A DNA stretch of 58,952 bases from Bacteroidota bacterium (GCA_013377005.1 JACABE010000009.1:47253-106204), one strand, 5' to 3'. Counted from the first letter of the stretch, positions 24,531 through 34,059 are shown. The notes: generated by a model not told the origin, from the letters alone. A program made the numbers and translations.

Positions 24531-25700
24531 ATGAGCAACCCATTAAAATACGACTTAAGAGGTGTTTCGGCATCAAAAGATGATGTGCACAGCGCTATAA
24601 AAAACATTGACAAAGGCTTATTTCCAAAAGCATTTTGTAAAGTAGTACCAGACTTACTAGGTGGAGACGAAAACTATTGTAATATAATGCATGCTGATGG
24701 TGCAGGAACAAAATCATCGTTAGCATATATTTATTGGAAAGAAACTGGTGATATTTCTGTATGGAAAGGTATTGCTCAGGATGCAATTGTAATGAATCTG
24801 GATGATTTATTATGCGTTGGTATTACCGATAATATTTTGCTTTCTTCCACGATAGGGAGAAATAAAAACTTAATTCCGGGTGAAGTTATTGCAACTATTA
24901 TTAATGGTACCGAAGAGTTTTTACAAGAGTTACGTGACTATGGTATTGGTATTTATTCTACAGGAGGGGAAACTGCAGATGTAGGCGATTTGGTTAAAAC
25001 TATTATTGTTGACTCTACTGTAACTGCTCGTGCTAAACGTAACGAAATAATCTCAAATCATACTATTCAGAATGGCGATGTTATTATTGGATTGGCTTCT
25101 GATGGAAAAGCAAACTACGAAAGATTATATAATTGTGGAATGGGAAGTAATGGCTTAACTTCTGCCCGTCATGACGTTTTTGGGAAAATATATGCTAAAA
25201 AATATCCTGAAAGTTACGATAATAATATTAACAAGGATTTAATTTACTCAGGTAATCTATCCCTAACAGATAATTCAGCAATTGAAGGAACGAATGTTGG
25301 TAAAATGGTATTAGCACCAACACGTACTTATGCTCCTGTAATGAGTAAAATACTTGAAATTCATCGAAAAAATATTCACGGCTTAATACATTGCAGTGGA
25401 GGTGCTCAAACAAAAGTATTACATTTTATTGAAAAACTTCATATTATAAAAGACAATCTTTTTGAAACACCTGCTCTTTTCAATATGATTCAATCACAAT
25501 CAAAAACGCCATGGAACGAAATGTATAAAGTTTTTAACATGGGCCATCGAATGGAAATTTATATCCAGCCTCAATATGCTGGCGAAATAATGGCCATTTC
25601 TAAATCATTTGGAATTGATGCAAAAGTTATTGGTCGTTGTGAAAATGCAGACAAAAAATCTGTAACCATTTTATCAAAATACGGTGAATTTAATTATTAA
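24531..25700 (+). CDS. purM: Phosphoribosylformylglycinamidine cyclo-ligase (AIR synthetase)
   Basis: Purine biosynthesis enzyme that closes the imidazole ring of AIR using ATP. The PurM fold is visible through 'IMHADGAGTKSSLAYIYW' (about 51-68), 'DAIVMNLDDLLCVGI' (about 84-98), 'STGGETADVGDL' and 'VIIGLASDGKANYERLYN'. The C-terminal part has 'LIHCSGGAQTKVLHF' and 'YKVFNMGHRMEIYI'. The ATG at 24531 gives 389 residues, typical for the phylum's form. An in-frame ATG at 24513 sits inside the terminator stem and is unlikely to be used. No other pur gene is adjacent; purB lies 14 kb away. Confidence 0.93.
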   Translation: MSNPLKYDLRGVSASKDDVHSAIKNIDKGLFPKAFCKVVPDLLGGDENYCNIMHADGAGTKSSLAYIYWKETGDISVWKGIAQDAIVMNLDDLLCVGITDNILLSSTIGRNKNLIPGEVIATIINGTEEFLQELRDYGIGIYSTGGETADVGDLVKTIIVDSTVTARAKRNEIISNHTIQNGDVIIGLASDGKANYERLYNCGMGSNGLTSARHDVFGKIYAKKYPESYDNNINKDLIYSGNLSLTDNSAIEGTNVGKMVLAPTRTYAPVMSKILEIHRKNIHGLIHCSGGAQTKVLHFIEKLHIIKDNLFETPALFNMIQSQSKTPWNEMYKVFNMGHRMEIYIQPQYAGEIMAISKSFGIDAKVIGRCENADKKSVTILSKYGEFNY

Positions 25701-25953
25701 TTGTTGATTTATTTTTCTTAGCATGAAATGTATTCAAAAAAAATATTTCTGTTATACAACATTTTTTCTCCTTATACTTACAATATATTAGTTTTTTAAA
25801 TCATCAAAAGGGGAATAATTGTATTTTCCATTTGCTAAAGTAACAGAAATATTAAATACATTAATGAAGATATTGTTATTGTTGAGTGTGAATAAGGAGT
25901 AAGCATAATATTAGAAGCTTACCGATATATGATAGGAATTTAAAAAATCAAAA

Positions 25954-28155
25954 TCAAGGAATAACTAGTATTGTACCAGAATATTCATGTTCGGGCCCTG
26001 CCATTTCTTTGACAATAATTTTATATACATAAATACCTTCCTGTACTTTATCCTGATTACCATTATGTTGAAATGTGCCATCCCATGGGTCTGATGATTC
26101 TCCATTCCAGTTTTTAGTTTCAAATAACAAGTTTCCCCATCTGCTGTATATATACATTTCAAACATAGAAGCATCTACATTGGTTCCTTTAGGTGAAAAA
26201 AAATCATTAATACCGTCACCATTAGGCGTAAATGTATTAGGAATATAAAACGTAAACAAATCTCTTACAATAATAATTTTTGTTATAGAGTCTACACATG
26301 CATTGGTATCCATAACAATAAGCGTCACATTATAATTACCAACAGCACTATACGCATGAGTATTATTTGCTAAATTATTGTAAGGAGAAGCATCGCCAAA
26401 ATTCCATTGCCAACTATTGATACTACCGAAAGAATAATCGTGAAAAGAAAAAATAACAGGCTCTCCAAAAAAGATTTGAAAATCAGGTTCGATTAAAAAA
26501 TTTGCTTGCGGCCCTTGTGTTTCAATAACAGCAATAGATGCCCGTGAAGTACAAAAACTGTCGCTCACGGCTACATTGTAATTACCCTGATGCAAGCCTG
26601 AAATGGAAGAAGTGTTCCCTGCATTGTTCCAGAGATAAGAATAACTTCCCACTCCATCACTAGCTGTTACTGTCGCACTGCCATTGTTTCTGTTACATAT
26701 TTCATTGATTGAAGATATAATTAACGCAGGAGCATATTTCTGAAGAATTGTAAATGAAGAATTAGCAGTACAGCCATGTGCATCTCTCACTGTAACGGAA
26801 TAGTTACCACCAAGAGTGAGTCGAACAATTTGAGTAGTATCATTATTAGACCAATGATATCCAGAATAACCTAATCCTGCATTTAAAATAAGAGTATCAC
26901 CAGAACAAATATAAGAAGTTGCATTAATAGTTGGAGGAGGCACAATAATTTTTACAATATTTATTGTATCAGAACCTGCACAATTATTTTTTGTAACATT
27001 AACTATATAGTTTCCTGCAGTTGAAACTGTAATTGACTGAGTAATTTCAGATGTTGACCATAAATAAGAAGAGTTATTGTTTCCTGCAGTTAAAACAGCA
27101 GTTGAGCCTGAGCAAAAAAATGATGGCCCTATAATCGTAGGATTCAAAACAGAATCTAAAAATACAACAATAGAATCTTTTGCTTTACAAGCATTAGTGT
27201 CTGTTACAATTACGCTATAAATACCATGAGAAAGATTGGTAGCAACTGCAGTAGTTTGGGTTGAAGGAGTCGTATTCCATAAATAAGAATACATTCCACT
27301 CCCTCCAAAAACAGTAACAGTCGCAGTTCCATCGCCCAAACTGCAATGGTCTTTTGTAGAACTCAAGCTTAGAATAGGAACTGGTTTTACTGTTAATGTA
27401 GAATATACAGTATCAATATTATTAGAACAAAATGCATTACTACCACTTTTAGTAACGATTACACTGTAAGTTGTATTGACTAATGGCTTTACTTTTACAG
27501 AATTCAGTGCCATTTGAAAATTTAATGTCGGATCAGCAGGAACAGCAGACCACAAATAAGAAGATCCACCACTTGCAGTTAAAACAGCAGTATCTCCATA
27601 ACATATCGCATGACTGGTTGTTATTGTAGGAGTTGAACCTACTCCAATATTCGCTGCAATCACATAATCACATACATCACCATTAGTGCCATCAATCATA
27701 AAATAATAAACATTTCCGGGAATAAGTCCAACCGCTGTAATTTGGCCATTAGTGGGAGCTAAAGGATTCCAACAATTGGACACAGGTATAAAATTATAAC
27801 AATCCGTTGTAGAATATATCTGCATTTGAATACCATGATTATTTATACAATTGCTAACCCAAACGTTAAAAATAGCCACCGTAGAATCTGCAATAAATTT
27901 TAACCACGAATTATTTTGAATACTAGCACAAAAAATACTCCCCAATGGTGTATTTGTTTCATTTGTATGATTAGAAGTACTTACCCAATTTGTATATGAT
28001 GAACTTGTATTTCCACAATAACCGTTTAAATTGCAAATAGGCGTTGCACTCTGGCAAAAATCACTTGCTAACGGATTAGAAGTACACGGTGGTTGTGATA
28101 AAACAAATATAGTCTTTATCAGAAAAAAGATTAATATAAGTAAGTTTTTTTTCAA
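25954..28155 (-). CDS. T9SS cargo protein with PKD domain and gliding-motility C-terminal domain
   Basis: A large exported protein (733 residues) with a signal peptide. The start is TTG at 28155, directly before KKNLLILIFFLIKTIFV; no ATG fits. Several Ig-like repeats follow, with recurring 'YLWS', 'GNYxVxVT' and 'CSGDTxxLxA' phrases, a pattern of Bacteroidota surface adhesins. A PKD domain lies at about 550-630 ('WQWNFGDASPYNN', 'YSAVGNYNVTLIV'). The end is a type-B sorting domain ('IPNTFTPNGDGINDFFSPKG', 'MYIYSRWGNLLFETKNW', 'DPWDGTF', 'EGIYVYKI'). It is probably moved to the surface or medium by the type IX system. The ligand is unknown. Confidence 0.9.
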   Translation of the reverse strand: MKKNLLILIFFLIKTIFVLSQPPCTSNPLASDFCQSATPICNLNGYCGNTSSSYTNWVSTSNHTNETNTPLGSIFCASIQNNSWLKFIADSTVAIFNVWVSNCINNHGIQMQIYSTTDCYNFIPVSNCWNPLAPTNGQITAVGLIPGNVYYFMIDGTNGDVCDYVIAANIGVGSTPTITTSHAICYGDTAVLTASGGSSYLWSAVPADPTLNFQMALNSVKVKPLVNTTYSVIVTKSGSNAFCSNNIDTVYSTLTVKPVPILSLSSTKDHCSLGDGTATVTVFGGSGMYSYLWNTTPSTQTTAVATNLSHGIYSVIVTDTNACKAKDSIVVFLDSVLNPTIIGPSFFCSGSTAVLTAGNNNSSYLWSTSEITQSITVSTAGNYIVNVTKNNCAGSDTINIVKIIVPPPTINATSYICSGDTLILNAGLGYSGYHWSNNDTTQIVRLTLGGNYSVTVRDAHGCTANSSFTILQKYAPALIISSINEICNRNNGSATVTASDGVGSYSYLWNNAGNTSSISGLHQGNYNVAVSDSFCTSRASIAVIETQGPQANFLIEPDFQIFFGEPVIFSFHDYSFGSINSWQWNFGDASPYNNLANNTHAYSAVGNYNVTLIVMDTNACVDSITKIIIVRDLFTFYIPNTFTPNGDGINDFFSPKGTNVDASMFEMYIYSRWGNLLFETKNWNGESSDPWDGTFQHNGNQDKVQEGIYVYKIIVKEMAGPEHEYSGTILVIP

Positions 28156-28249
28156 AATAATTTACACAATAAACAATTTACAAGATTAAATATTTTTTTA
28201 AAAAACATTGTTACAAGATTTCGCAAATATGTTATAAAATTCTGAATAA

Positions 28250-28291
28250 AAAGCGATAGAACATTTTGTAATTATTACATTCTATCGCTTT
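28250..28291 (-). terminator. Intrinsic terminator after the flavodoxin-fold gene
   Basis: AAAGCGATAGAA (28250-28261) pairs with TTCTATCGCTTT (28280-28291). Read on the minus strand, the stem ends in a T-rich tract, fitting the gene that stops at 28347. Confidence 0.8.
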
Positions 28292-28346
28292 GAAAATTAA
28301 TGTGTGTAAATTTTTAATAAAAGCCACTTTATTATTACAAGAGCTT

Positions 28347-28922
28347 TTATATAGCTTTTATATAAGTAGCTACATCATTTAAATAAGCTTCTCTATCGGT
28401 TTGTTCGGTACCCATCATCGGTAAAAAGAAATGTTTGATAACTTCTATTCCGCAAAACTCAAAAATGCCTTTATCCTGAGTTTGAGCCATCGAATTCCAC
28501 ATACCTGAAGGTTCGTAATACTGCTTTGGTGTTCCGTGAGGTGTAACTAATATTACATTTCTTCCTTTCAACAAACCTTCAATGCCTTGTTCTCCTACTT
28601 TGTAGGCAAAACCATAAGTAAATACTCTGTCAATATAACCTTTGGCAATAGCTGGCAAACCTGCCCACCAAATAGGATAAACCATTACTATAGTATTTGC
28701 CCAACTAATCAATTCCTGTTCTGCAACAATATCATCTGGAGTATTTCCAGCGTAAACTCCAGCAAGGTCGTTAGCAGATAATACACTGTTAAAGTTCATT
28801 TCATACAAATCCCTCACTTTTACATTGTCGCCTTTGGCAATCAGGGTTTGTTCAATTTTTGATTTTAGTGCACTCGAAAAACTCGCAGGGTTAGGATGTG
28901 CATAAATGATTAATGTATTCAT
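28347..28922 (-). CDS. NAD(P)H oxidoreductase, flavodoxin-like fold (NQO1/KefF type)
   Basis: A 191-residue cytoplasmic flavoprotein of the Flavodoxin_2 family, which reduces quinones or similar compounds with NAD(P)H. The FMN/FAD-binding start 'LIIYAHPNPASFSSALK' is clear. 'DLYEMNF' (about 39-45), 'VMVYPIWWAGLPAIAKGYID' (about 80-99) with 'RVFTYGFAY' following, and 'VTPHGTPKQYY' are family hallmarks. The length is normal. About 100 bp upstream on the same strand is a probable MarR-type remnant, a common partner of such genes. The physiological substrate is not deducible. Confidence 0.88.
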   Translation of the reverse strand: MNTLIIYAHPNPASFSSALKSKIEQTLIAKGDNVKVRDLYEMNFNSVLSANDLAGVYAGNTPDDIVAEQELISWANTIVMVYPIWWAGLPAIAKGYIDRVFTYGFAYKVGEQGIEGLLKGRNVILVTPHGTPKQYYEPSGMWNSMAQTQDKGIFEFCGIEVIKHFFLPMMGTEQTDREAYLNDVATYIKAI

Positions 28923-29020
28923 ATTTATTATATTTGTTTGTTATTATTTTTTTATCTTAAGGGGGTTAGACCTAATATTCAGCAGCTAATTAAATAGTTT
29001 TTAAATCGGAATTTCTATAA

Positions 29021-29200
29021 TTAATAATTCAATATTCCCATCCCATCAGGATAATCAAGTATGTTATCCAAAACATTATGTTTCACATTTGTTGTAAATA
29101 TATAAATTCCGTTGATATTTAATTTACCTGTCAGCAACTTTAATTGTTTCGTAAACAAATGATTTAAGATGCTAATATTTCGCCCTATGGATTTCTTCAT
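29021..29200 (-). pseudogene. Possible remnant of a MarR-family regulator
   Basis: About 59 codons from ATG 29200. The first residues, 'MKKSIGRNISILNHLFTKQL', resemble the first helix of MarR regulators (often KxIGRYISILxR...). 'INGIYIFTTNVKHN' could be the eroded following segment (xSGQYIFLLxxYxN). The frame then ends at 29021, leaving no room for the winged helix before the oxidoreductase starts at 28922. MarR genes often precede such oxidoreductases, which supports the reading. Resemblance is short; it could also be a small unrelated protein or noise. Confidence 0.35.
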
Positions 29201-29203
29201 ATT

Positions 29204-29260
29204 CGCGATAAAATATATTTGATTAATCAACTATTTGAACAATAAACGCGATAAAATATA
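29204..29260. repeat. 14-bp direct repeat CGCGATAAAATATA
   Basis: Exact copies at 29204-29217 and 29247-29260, 43 bp apart, just upstream of the MarR-like remnant and within the gap before ftsX. This might be a regulator-binding pair or a deletion scar. Confidence 0.5.
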
Positions 29261-29350
29261 AAAGGTTCAATAAAAAATATAGAATAAGAAAACTCAATTA
29301 AATATACAATTACATATTTTTTTATTAATTTAGCAGCGAGATTCCTACTT

Positions 29351-30229
29351 ATGTCAAAACAAGAAGAAAAATACAATAAACGTCGGCTTAAAAGCTCTTA
29401 CATTACTACTGTTGTGAGTATATCTTTGGTACTGTTTATGCTAGGCTTGCTGGGTTTAATAATTATGCACGCCCAAAAAATTTCTAATCAGGTAAAGGAA
29501 AATATTGGCTTTTCAATATTTATGAAAGAATCTGCCAAAGAAGCAGACATTATACGCTTTCAAAAATTATTAGATGCCAGTACTTTTTCAAAATCAACAG
29601 AATATATTACTAAAGAAAAAGCTGCCCAAAATGTTTCAAAAAACTTAGGTGAAGATTTTGTAAGTTTTTTGGGAAATAATCCATTAACAGCCCAAATAGA
29701 TGTTCGTTTAAATGCAAATTATGCAAATAACGATAGTTTAGCCTATATTGAAAAGCAAATTGTGAAAAATGATATTGTAAAAGAAGTCTATTACCAAAAA
29801 TCATTAGTACAAATGGTAAACGAAAATATCAGAAAAATAAGTTTGGTATTTTTATCCTTTAGTTTTTTATTGCTCATCATTGCAATTGCATTGATTAATA
29901 ATACCATCAGACTATCTGTTTACTCTAATCGGTTTTTAATAAAAACCATGCAATTAGTAGGAGCAACGCAACACTTTATTAGAAAACCTTTTATATTTAA
30001 AGGTATTATTAGTGGTATTTATGGAGCTTTAATAGCCATTGCTCTATTATCTGGCGTTTTATACACAGCTCAGCAAAATCTTCCCGATTTAGTAAATTTA
30101 CAAGAAATTGATTTGTATTTAATAGTGTTTGGAATTGTAATAATATTAGGAATATTTTTTTCATGGATATCAACTTTTTTAGCTGTCAGAAAATACCTGA
30201 ATATAAAAACTGATAGTTTATATTATTAA
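29351..30229 (+). CDS. ftsX: Cell division protein FtsX
   Basis: A 292-residue inner-membrane permease-like protein. With FtsE it relays ATP hydrolysis to peptidoglycan hydrolases at the septum. A basic start (KQEEKYNKRRLKSSYITT) precedes membrane helix 1 (about 17-42). A periplasmic domain (about 45-160, 'SIFMKESAKEADI', 'AQIDVRLNANY') follows. Three more helices (about 170-190, 222-245, 257-282) carry the FtsX core 'KTMQLVGATQHFIRKPFIFK' (about 199-218). ftsE is not adjacent. It starts a likely operon with the DUF3098, uppP and truB genes (gaps 29, 25 and 2 bp). Confidence 0.92.
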   Translation: MSKQEEKYNKRRLKSSYITTVVSISLVLFMLGLLGLIIMHAQKISNQVKENIGFSIFMKESAKEADIIRFQKLLDASTFSKSTEYITKEKAAQNVSKNLGEDFVSFLGNNPLTAQIDVRLNANYANNDSLAYIEKQIVKNDIVKEVYYQKSLVQMVNENIRKISLVFLSFSFLLLIIAIALINNTIRLSVYSNRFLIKTMQLVGATQHFIRKPFIFKGIISGIYGALIAIALLSGVLYTAQQNLPDLVNLQEIDLYLIVFGIVIILGIFFSWISTFLAVRKYLNIKTDSLYY

Positions 30230-30258
30230 TTTATTTATTTTTGTAAAAAAATCTTTTT

Positions 30259-30591
30259 ATGGCACAGAATATTAAAAAAACAATCACTCCAAATAAGTCA
30301 AATACTACAACAGCACAAGTAAAAAACAACATTGTTTCAAGCATCAAAACAAAAAATATTGAAACCAATGGACTTGAATTTGCTTTTGGAAAAGAAAATT
30401 ACCGCTTATTACTTATTGGATTAGGATTTTTATTAATTGGCTATATTTTAATGATAGGTGGTGGTTCAGAAGATCCTAATGTATTTAGCGATAAAATTTA
30501 CGATTTTCAGCGTTTAACACTGGCTCCTATCCTGTTAATAATAGGATTTGTGATTGAGGTTTTTGCTATCATGATTAAACCAAAAGATTAA
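30259..30591 (+). CDS. DUF3098 small membrane protein
   Basis: A 110-residue protein. Residues 1-45 are polar and Lys/Thr/Asn-rich, probably disordered in the cytoplasm. 'EFAFGKENYRLLLIGLGFLL' opens membrane helix 1 (about 55-72), and a second helix covers about 90-106 ('LAPILLIIGFVIEVFAI'). 'MIGGGSEDP' in the loop is the DUF3098 signature. The gene occurs next to ftsX and uppP in many Bacteroidota, which hints at a role in envelope growth or division. The function is unknown. Confidence 0.88.
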   Translation: MAQNIKKTITPNKSNTTTAQVKNNIVSSIKTKNIETNGLEFAFGKENYRLLLIGLGFLLIGYILMIGGGSEDPNVFSDKIYDFQRLTLAPILLIIGFVIEVFAIMIKPKD

Positions 30592-30616
30592 TCCTTCTCA
30601 TTAAATCTTTATTTTT

Positions 30617-31414
30617 ATGACTATATTTCAAGCAATTATCATTGCCATCGTTGAGGGCATTACTGAGTTTTTGCCTATTTCTTCTACTTACCATATGAAG
30701 TTAGCCTCGGTAATTTTAGGAATTAAAGACAATGATGAGTTTATTAAATTATTTATTGAAAGTATCCAGTTTGGTGCTATACTATCTGTAATTGTTCTTT
30801 ATTGGAGAAAATTTCTGGATTTCACAAAACTCAGTTTTTATTATAAGATTATTGTTGCTTTTATACCTGCTGCAATTGTTGGTTTCCTGCTAAAAAAACA
30901 TATTGAGAAACTTCTTGGCGATTTAATGATTATGACAATTATTACTTTTTTAGGAGGTTTTTTACTTTTATTTGTTGATAAATGGTTCAATAACTCAAAT
31001 GAGGAAAACTTAGATAACGTTTCTTATAAAAAATCATTTAATATAGGGTTATTTCAGTTGTTTGCAATAGTTTTACCAGGCTTTAGTCGTTCGGCTGCAA
31101 CAATAATAGGAGGTATGCAACAAAAACTTAGCAGAAAACTTGCCGCAGAATTTTCATTCTTTTTAGCAGTACCAACTTTAGCAGGTGCTTTTGTTCTTAG
31201 TATTTGGGATGCTCATAAAAAGAACCCTGAATTTTTAATGGGAGATAATTTAAATTTTTTAATTATTGGAAATATTATCGCATTTATAGTTGCTATGATT
31301 GCTATTAAAGGATTTATAGCAATATTGACTAAATATGGGTTTAAGTTTTTTGGCTATTATAGAATTATTATGGGTGCTATAGTTATAATGCTGCTTATTT
31401 TCCACATTTTATAA
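30617..31414 (+). CDS. uppP: Undecaprenyl-diphosphatase (BacA/UppP type)
   Basis: A 265-residue polytopic membrane enzyme. It dephosphorylates undecaprenyl pyrophosphate to recycle the lipid carrier for peptidoglycan and other envelope polymers. The catalytic motifs are present: 'AIVEGITEFLPISSTYHM' (about 10-27, glutamate-rich motif 1) and 'LPGFSRSAATI' (about 153-163, motif 2 with the key arginine). About eight hydrophobic segments follow the usual pattern. It lies between the DUF3098 gene and truB, with a 2-bp gap to truB, so the two are probably coupled in translation. Confidence 0.95.
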   Translation: MTIFQAIIIAIVEGITEFLPISSTYHMKLASVILGIKDNDEFIKLFIESIQFGAILSVIVLYWRKFLDFTKLSFYYKIIVAFIPAAIVGFLLKKHIEKLLGDLMIMTIITFLGGFLLLFVDKWFNNSNEENLDNVSYKKSFNIGLFQLFAIVLPGFSRSAATIIGGMQQKLSRKLAAEFSFFLAVPTLAGAFVLSIWDAHKKNPEFLMGDNLNFLIIGNIIAFIVAMIAIKGFIAILTKYGFKFFGYYRIIMGAIVIMLLIFHIL

Positions 31415-31416
31415 AA

Positions 31417-32136
31417 ATGAAAGAATTCAATTTCTCTGAAGGAGAAGTCTTACTCATCAATAAACCTTACAACTGGACTTCTTTTGATGTAGTAAATAAT
31501 ATTAGATATTTCATCAGAAAAACGCTGGATTTGCCCAAAATAAAAATTGGACATGCTGGAACCTTAGATCCATTAGCAACAGGATTATTAGTCCTTTGTA
31601 CAGGGAAATTTACAAAAAAAATTGATGAATTTCAGGCTCAGGAAAAAGAATATACCGGTACTTTTACAATAGGTGAAACTACACCCTCTTTCGACATGGA
31701 AAAAGAAGTAGATTTTACTTTTGATTACTCACATGTGAATGAGAAATTAATTTTGCAAACTGTACAAAAATTCACAGGAACATTTGAACAAATACCACCT
31801 GTTTTTTCAGCAGTAAAAATCGGAGGCAAAAGAGCTTATGAATTTGCCAGAAATAGCGAAGAAGTTAAAATATCATCAAAAACGATAACAATCAGTGAAT
31901 TTGAAATTACCAATATCCAACTTCCTGTAATTTATTTTAGAATTGTATGTGGAAAAGGTACATATATCCGTGCATTAGCAAGAGATTTTGGTGAAACTAT
32001 GCAATGTGGTGCTTACCTTTCTGCATTATGCAGAACACGAATAGGAAATTTCGAACTAAAAGATGCTTTAGATATAGACATTCTTAAATCTATTATAATA
32101 GAGCACACTAACAACAAATCATCTCCCATTATATAA
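31417..32136 (+). CDS. truB: tRNA pseudouridine(55) synthase TruB
   Basis: A 239-residue cytoplasmic enzyme that makes pseudouridine 55 in the T-loop of tRNAs. The catalytic aspartate lies in 'GHAGTLDPLATGLLVLCTG' (about 46-64). Other family segments are 'NKPYNWTSFDVVN' near the start, 'QIPPVFSAVKIGGKRAYEFA', and 'VCGKGTYIRALARDFG'. The protein ends soon after the catalytic domain without the PUA domain of longer TruB forms, which is normal for this phylum. It is last in the ftsX-DUF3098-uppP-truB run; queA follows from its own promoter. Confidence 0.95.
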   Translation: MKEFNFSEGEVLLINKPYNWTSFDVVNNIRYFIRKTLDLPKIKIGHAGTLDPLATGLLVLCTGKFTKKIDEFQAQEKEYTGTFTIGETTPSFDMEKEVDFTFDYSHVNEKLILQTVQKFTGTFEQIPPVFSAVKIGGKRAYEFARNSEEVKISSKTITISEFEITNIQLPVIYFRIVCGKGTYIRALARDFGETMQCGAYLSALCRTRIGNFELKDALDIDILKSIIIEHTNNKSSPII

Positions 32137-32174
32137 AATATTTGTGCCTCTTTTATAAATACTTAAAAAAACTA

Positions 32175-32205
32175 TTGACTTTAGGCTCAAATTTGATTAT
32201 CTTTG
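32175..32205 (+). promoter_or_regulatory. queA promoter
   Basis: TTG (32175-32177), 20-base spacer, TATCTTTG (32198-32205). This is a full match to the Bacteroidota -33/-7 pattern, 44 bases before the ATG at 32250. Confidence 0.7.
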
Positions 32206-32249
32206 CACACTTTTTTGAAGCAATTTAACACTCATTTAATCATATAAGC

Positions 32250-33305
32250 ATGAAGTTATCTCAATTCAGGTACAGCTTACCTAAAGAATTAATAGCTGAT
32301 CGCCCCTCCGACCAAAGAGACGAGTCACGTCTGATGGTTCTTAATCGTAAAAACCAAACAATTGAACACAAAGTATTTAAAGATATTCTTGAATACTTTA
32401 ATGATGGCGATGTTCTGATATTAAACAATACAAAAGTTTTTCCAGCTTTATTGTATGGAGAAAAAGAAAAAACAGGGGCAAAAATTACAGTATTTCTTCT
32501 TAGGGAGTTAAACGCAGAAAGTCGTTTATGGGACGTATTGGTTGATCCTGCAAGAAAGATTCGAATTGGGAATAAATTATACTTTGGAGAGGATGATTCA
32601 TTAGTTGCAGAAGTTATTGATAATACGACTTCAAGGGGAAGAACTTTACGTTTTCTTTTTGATGGGACATATGAAGAGTTTAAGCAAACAATAAAAAAAT
32701 TAGGACACACTCCTTTACCCGATGAATTACAACGGCTAAGAGATATAGAACCTGAAGACAAAGAAAGATATCAGACTATTTATGCAAAACATGAAGGAGC
32801 TGTAGTAGCACCTACTGCGGGATTTCATTTCAGCAGAGAGTTAATGAAACGCTTGGAAATAAAAGGCGTAAATTTTGCAAATATCACTCTTCATGCCGGT
32901 TTAGGGAACTTTAGGTCTATTGATGTTGAAGACCTTACAAAGCATAAGACTGATTCAGAAGAAATGATTATTTCTGAAAAAGCAAGTTTGATTATAAATA
33001 CAGCAAGAGAAAGCAAAAAAAATGTTTGTGCTGTTGGTACTACTACTATGAAAGCAATTGAATCTTCAGTAGCAATATCCGGAAATGTAAAACCTTTCAA
33101 TGGTTGGACCAACAAATTCATCTTCCCTCCTTACGATTTTAGTGTTGCAAACTCAATGGTTACTAATTTCCACCAGCCATTATCATCAATGATGATGATG
33201 GTTGCAGCATTCGGAGGCTACGATTTAGTGATGAAAGCTTACAAAGAAGCTATTGATAAGAAATATAAATTTCTTACTTATGGTGATGCTATGTTAATCA
33301 TTTAA
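32250..33305 (+). CDS. queA: S-adenosylmethionine:tRNA ribosyltransferase-isomerase QueA
   Basis: A 351-residue enzyme that adds and rearranges the ribosyl part of SAM onto preQ1-tRNA, making epoxyqueuosine. Conserved pieces: '[20 protein letters not shown]' at the start, '[15 protein letters not shown]', '[10 protein letters not shown]', '[20 protein letters not shown]' (about 171-190), '[14 protein letters not shown]', '[12 protein letters not shown]' and '[18 protein letters not shown]'. The length is normal. It is transcribed from its own promoter; ispD follows after a terminator. Confidence 0.96.
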   Translation: MKLSQFRYSLPKELIADRPSDQRDESRLMVLNRKNQTIEHKVFKDILEYFNDGDVLILNNTKVFPALLYGEKEKTGAKITVFLLRELNAESRLWDVLVDPARKIRIGNKLYFGEDDSLVAEVIDNTTSRGRTLRFLFDGTYEEFKQTIKKLGHTPLPDELQRLRDIEPEDKERYQTIYAKHEGAVVAPTAGFHFSRELMKRLEIKGVNFANITLHAGLGNFRSIDVEDLTKHKTDSEEMIISEKASLIINTARESKKNVCAVGTTTMKAIESSVAISGNVKPFNGWTNKFIFPPYDFSVANSMVTNFHQPLSSMMMMVAAFGGYDLVMKAYKEAIDKKYKFLTYGDAMLII

Positions 33306-33322
33306 AAAACTAATTTTATAGG

Positions 33323-33360
33323 AAAAAGACTTAATCTTATTACTAGGTTAAGTCTTTTTT
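33323..33360 (+). terminator. Intrinsic terminator after queA
   Basis: AAAAAGACTTAA (33323-33334) pairs with TTAAGTCTTTTT, followed by T's, with a 13-base loop. It ends 9 bases before ispD starts. Confidence 0.85.
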
Positions 33361-33369
33361 ATTTATGTT

Positions 33370-34059
33370 ATGCAAAAATCAGTAATTATAGTCGCAGGTG
33401 GTTCCGGAACAAGAATGAATGCAAATATTCCAAAGCAATTTCTTGAAATATCAGGCAAACCTATTGTAATACACACCATCGAAAAATTTTATTCTTTCGA
33501 CAATTCTATAAGTATTATCCTTGCTTTACCTGAACAACACATTCCATTATGGCATAAATTAGTAAAGAAACATAATTTCAATATTCCTTTACAATTAGTC
33601 AATGGAGGTGAAACTCGTTTTGATTCTGTAAAAAATGGACTTAAAATGATTGAAAATGGCATAGTGGCAATTCACGATGCCGTTCGTCCTCTGGTTTCAT
33701 TAGATACTATCAAAAGAGCATTTGAAACGGCCATTCTTAAAGGCAATGCAATACCATCTATATTAATTAATGATTCAATAAGAATATTGGATAATTCTGA
33801 AAACAAATCTTTAGACAGAACTAACATTAGAATTATTCAAACGCCACAATGCTTTAATGCAACTTTAATCAAAAAAGCTTATAACCAAGATTTTGATGTT
33901 AGTTTTACTGACGATGCTTCAGTACTTGAAAAAACAGGTGAAAAAATAAACCTCACAGAAGGAAATCAAGAAAATATTAAGATTACAAATCCTACCGATA
34001 TAATAATTGCGAATGCATTATATGGTAAATTATCTTATAATAAGCCACCTGCTAAATGA
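33370..34059 (+). CDS. ispD: 2-C-methyl-D-erythritol 4-phosphate cytidylyltransferase
   Basis: A 229-residue enzyme of the non-mevalonate isoprenoid pathway, joining MEP and CTP to give CDP-ME. The nucleotide-binding start 'VIIVAGGSGTRMNANIPKQF' (about 5-24) is complete. 'GGETRFDSVKNGL' (about 77-89), 'VAIHDAVRPLVS' (about 98-109), 'RIIQTPQCFN' and 'TDDASVLE' are the usual later motifs. Length matches the family. It indicates that the cell makes isoprenoids by the MEP route, consistent with nearby users of isoprenoids (uppP, UbiA-type prenyltransferase). Confidence 0.95.
   Translation: MQKSVIIVAGGSGTRMNANIPKQFLEISGKPIVIHTIEKFYSFDNSISIILALPEQHIPLWHKLVKKHNFNIPLQLVNGGETRFDSVKNGLKMIENGIVAIHDAVRPLVSLDTIKRAFETAILKGNAIPSILINDSIRILDNSENKSLDRTNIRIIQTPQCFNATLIKKAYNQDFDVSFTDDASVLEKTGEKINLTEGNQENIKITNPTDIIIANALYGKLSYNKPPAK

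Noticed and set aside
25701-25953. A 22-codon hydrophobic frame (MKCIQKKYFCY start) after purM
   Set aside because: Too short to support; no promoter or homologue recognised. The rest of the gap shows nothing.
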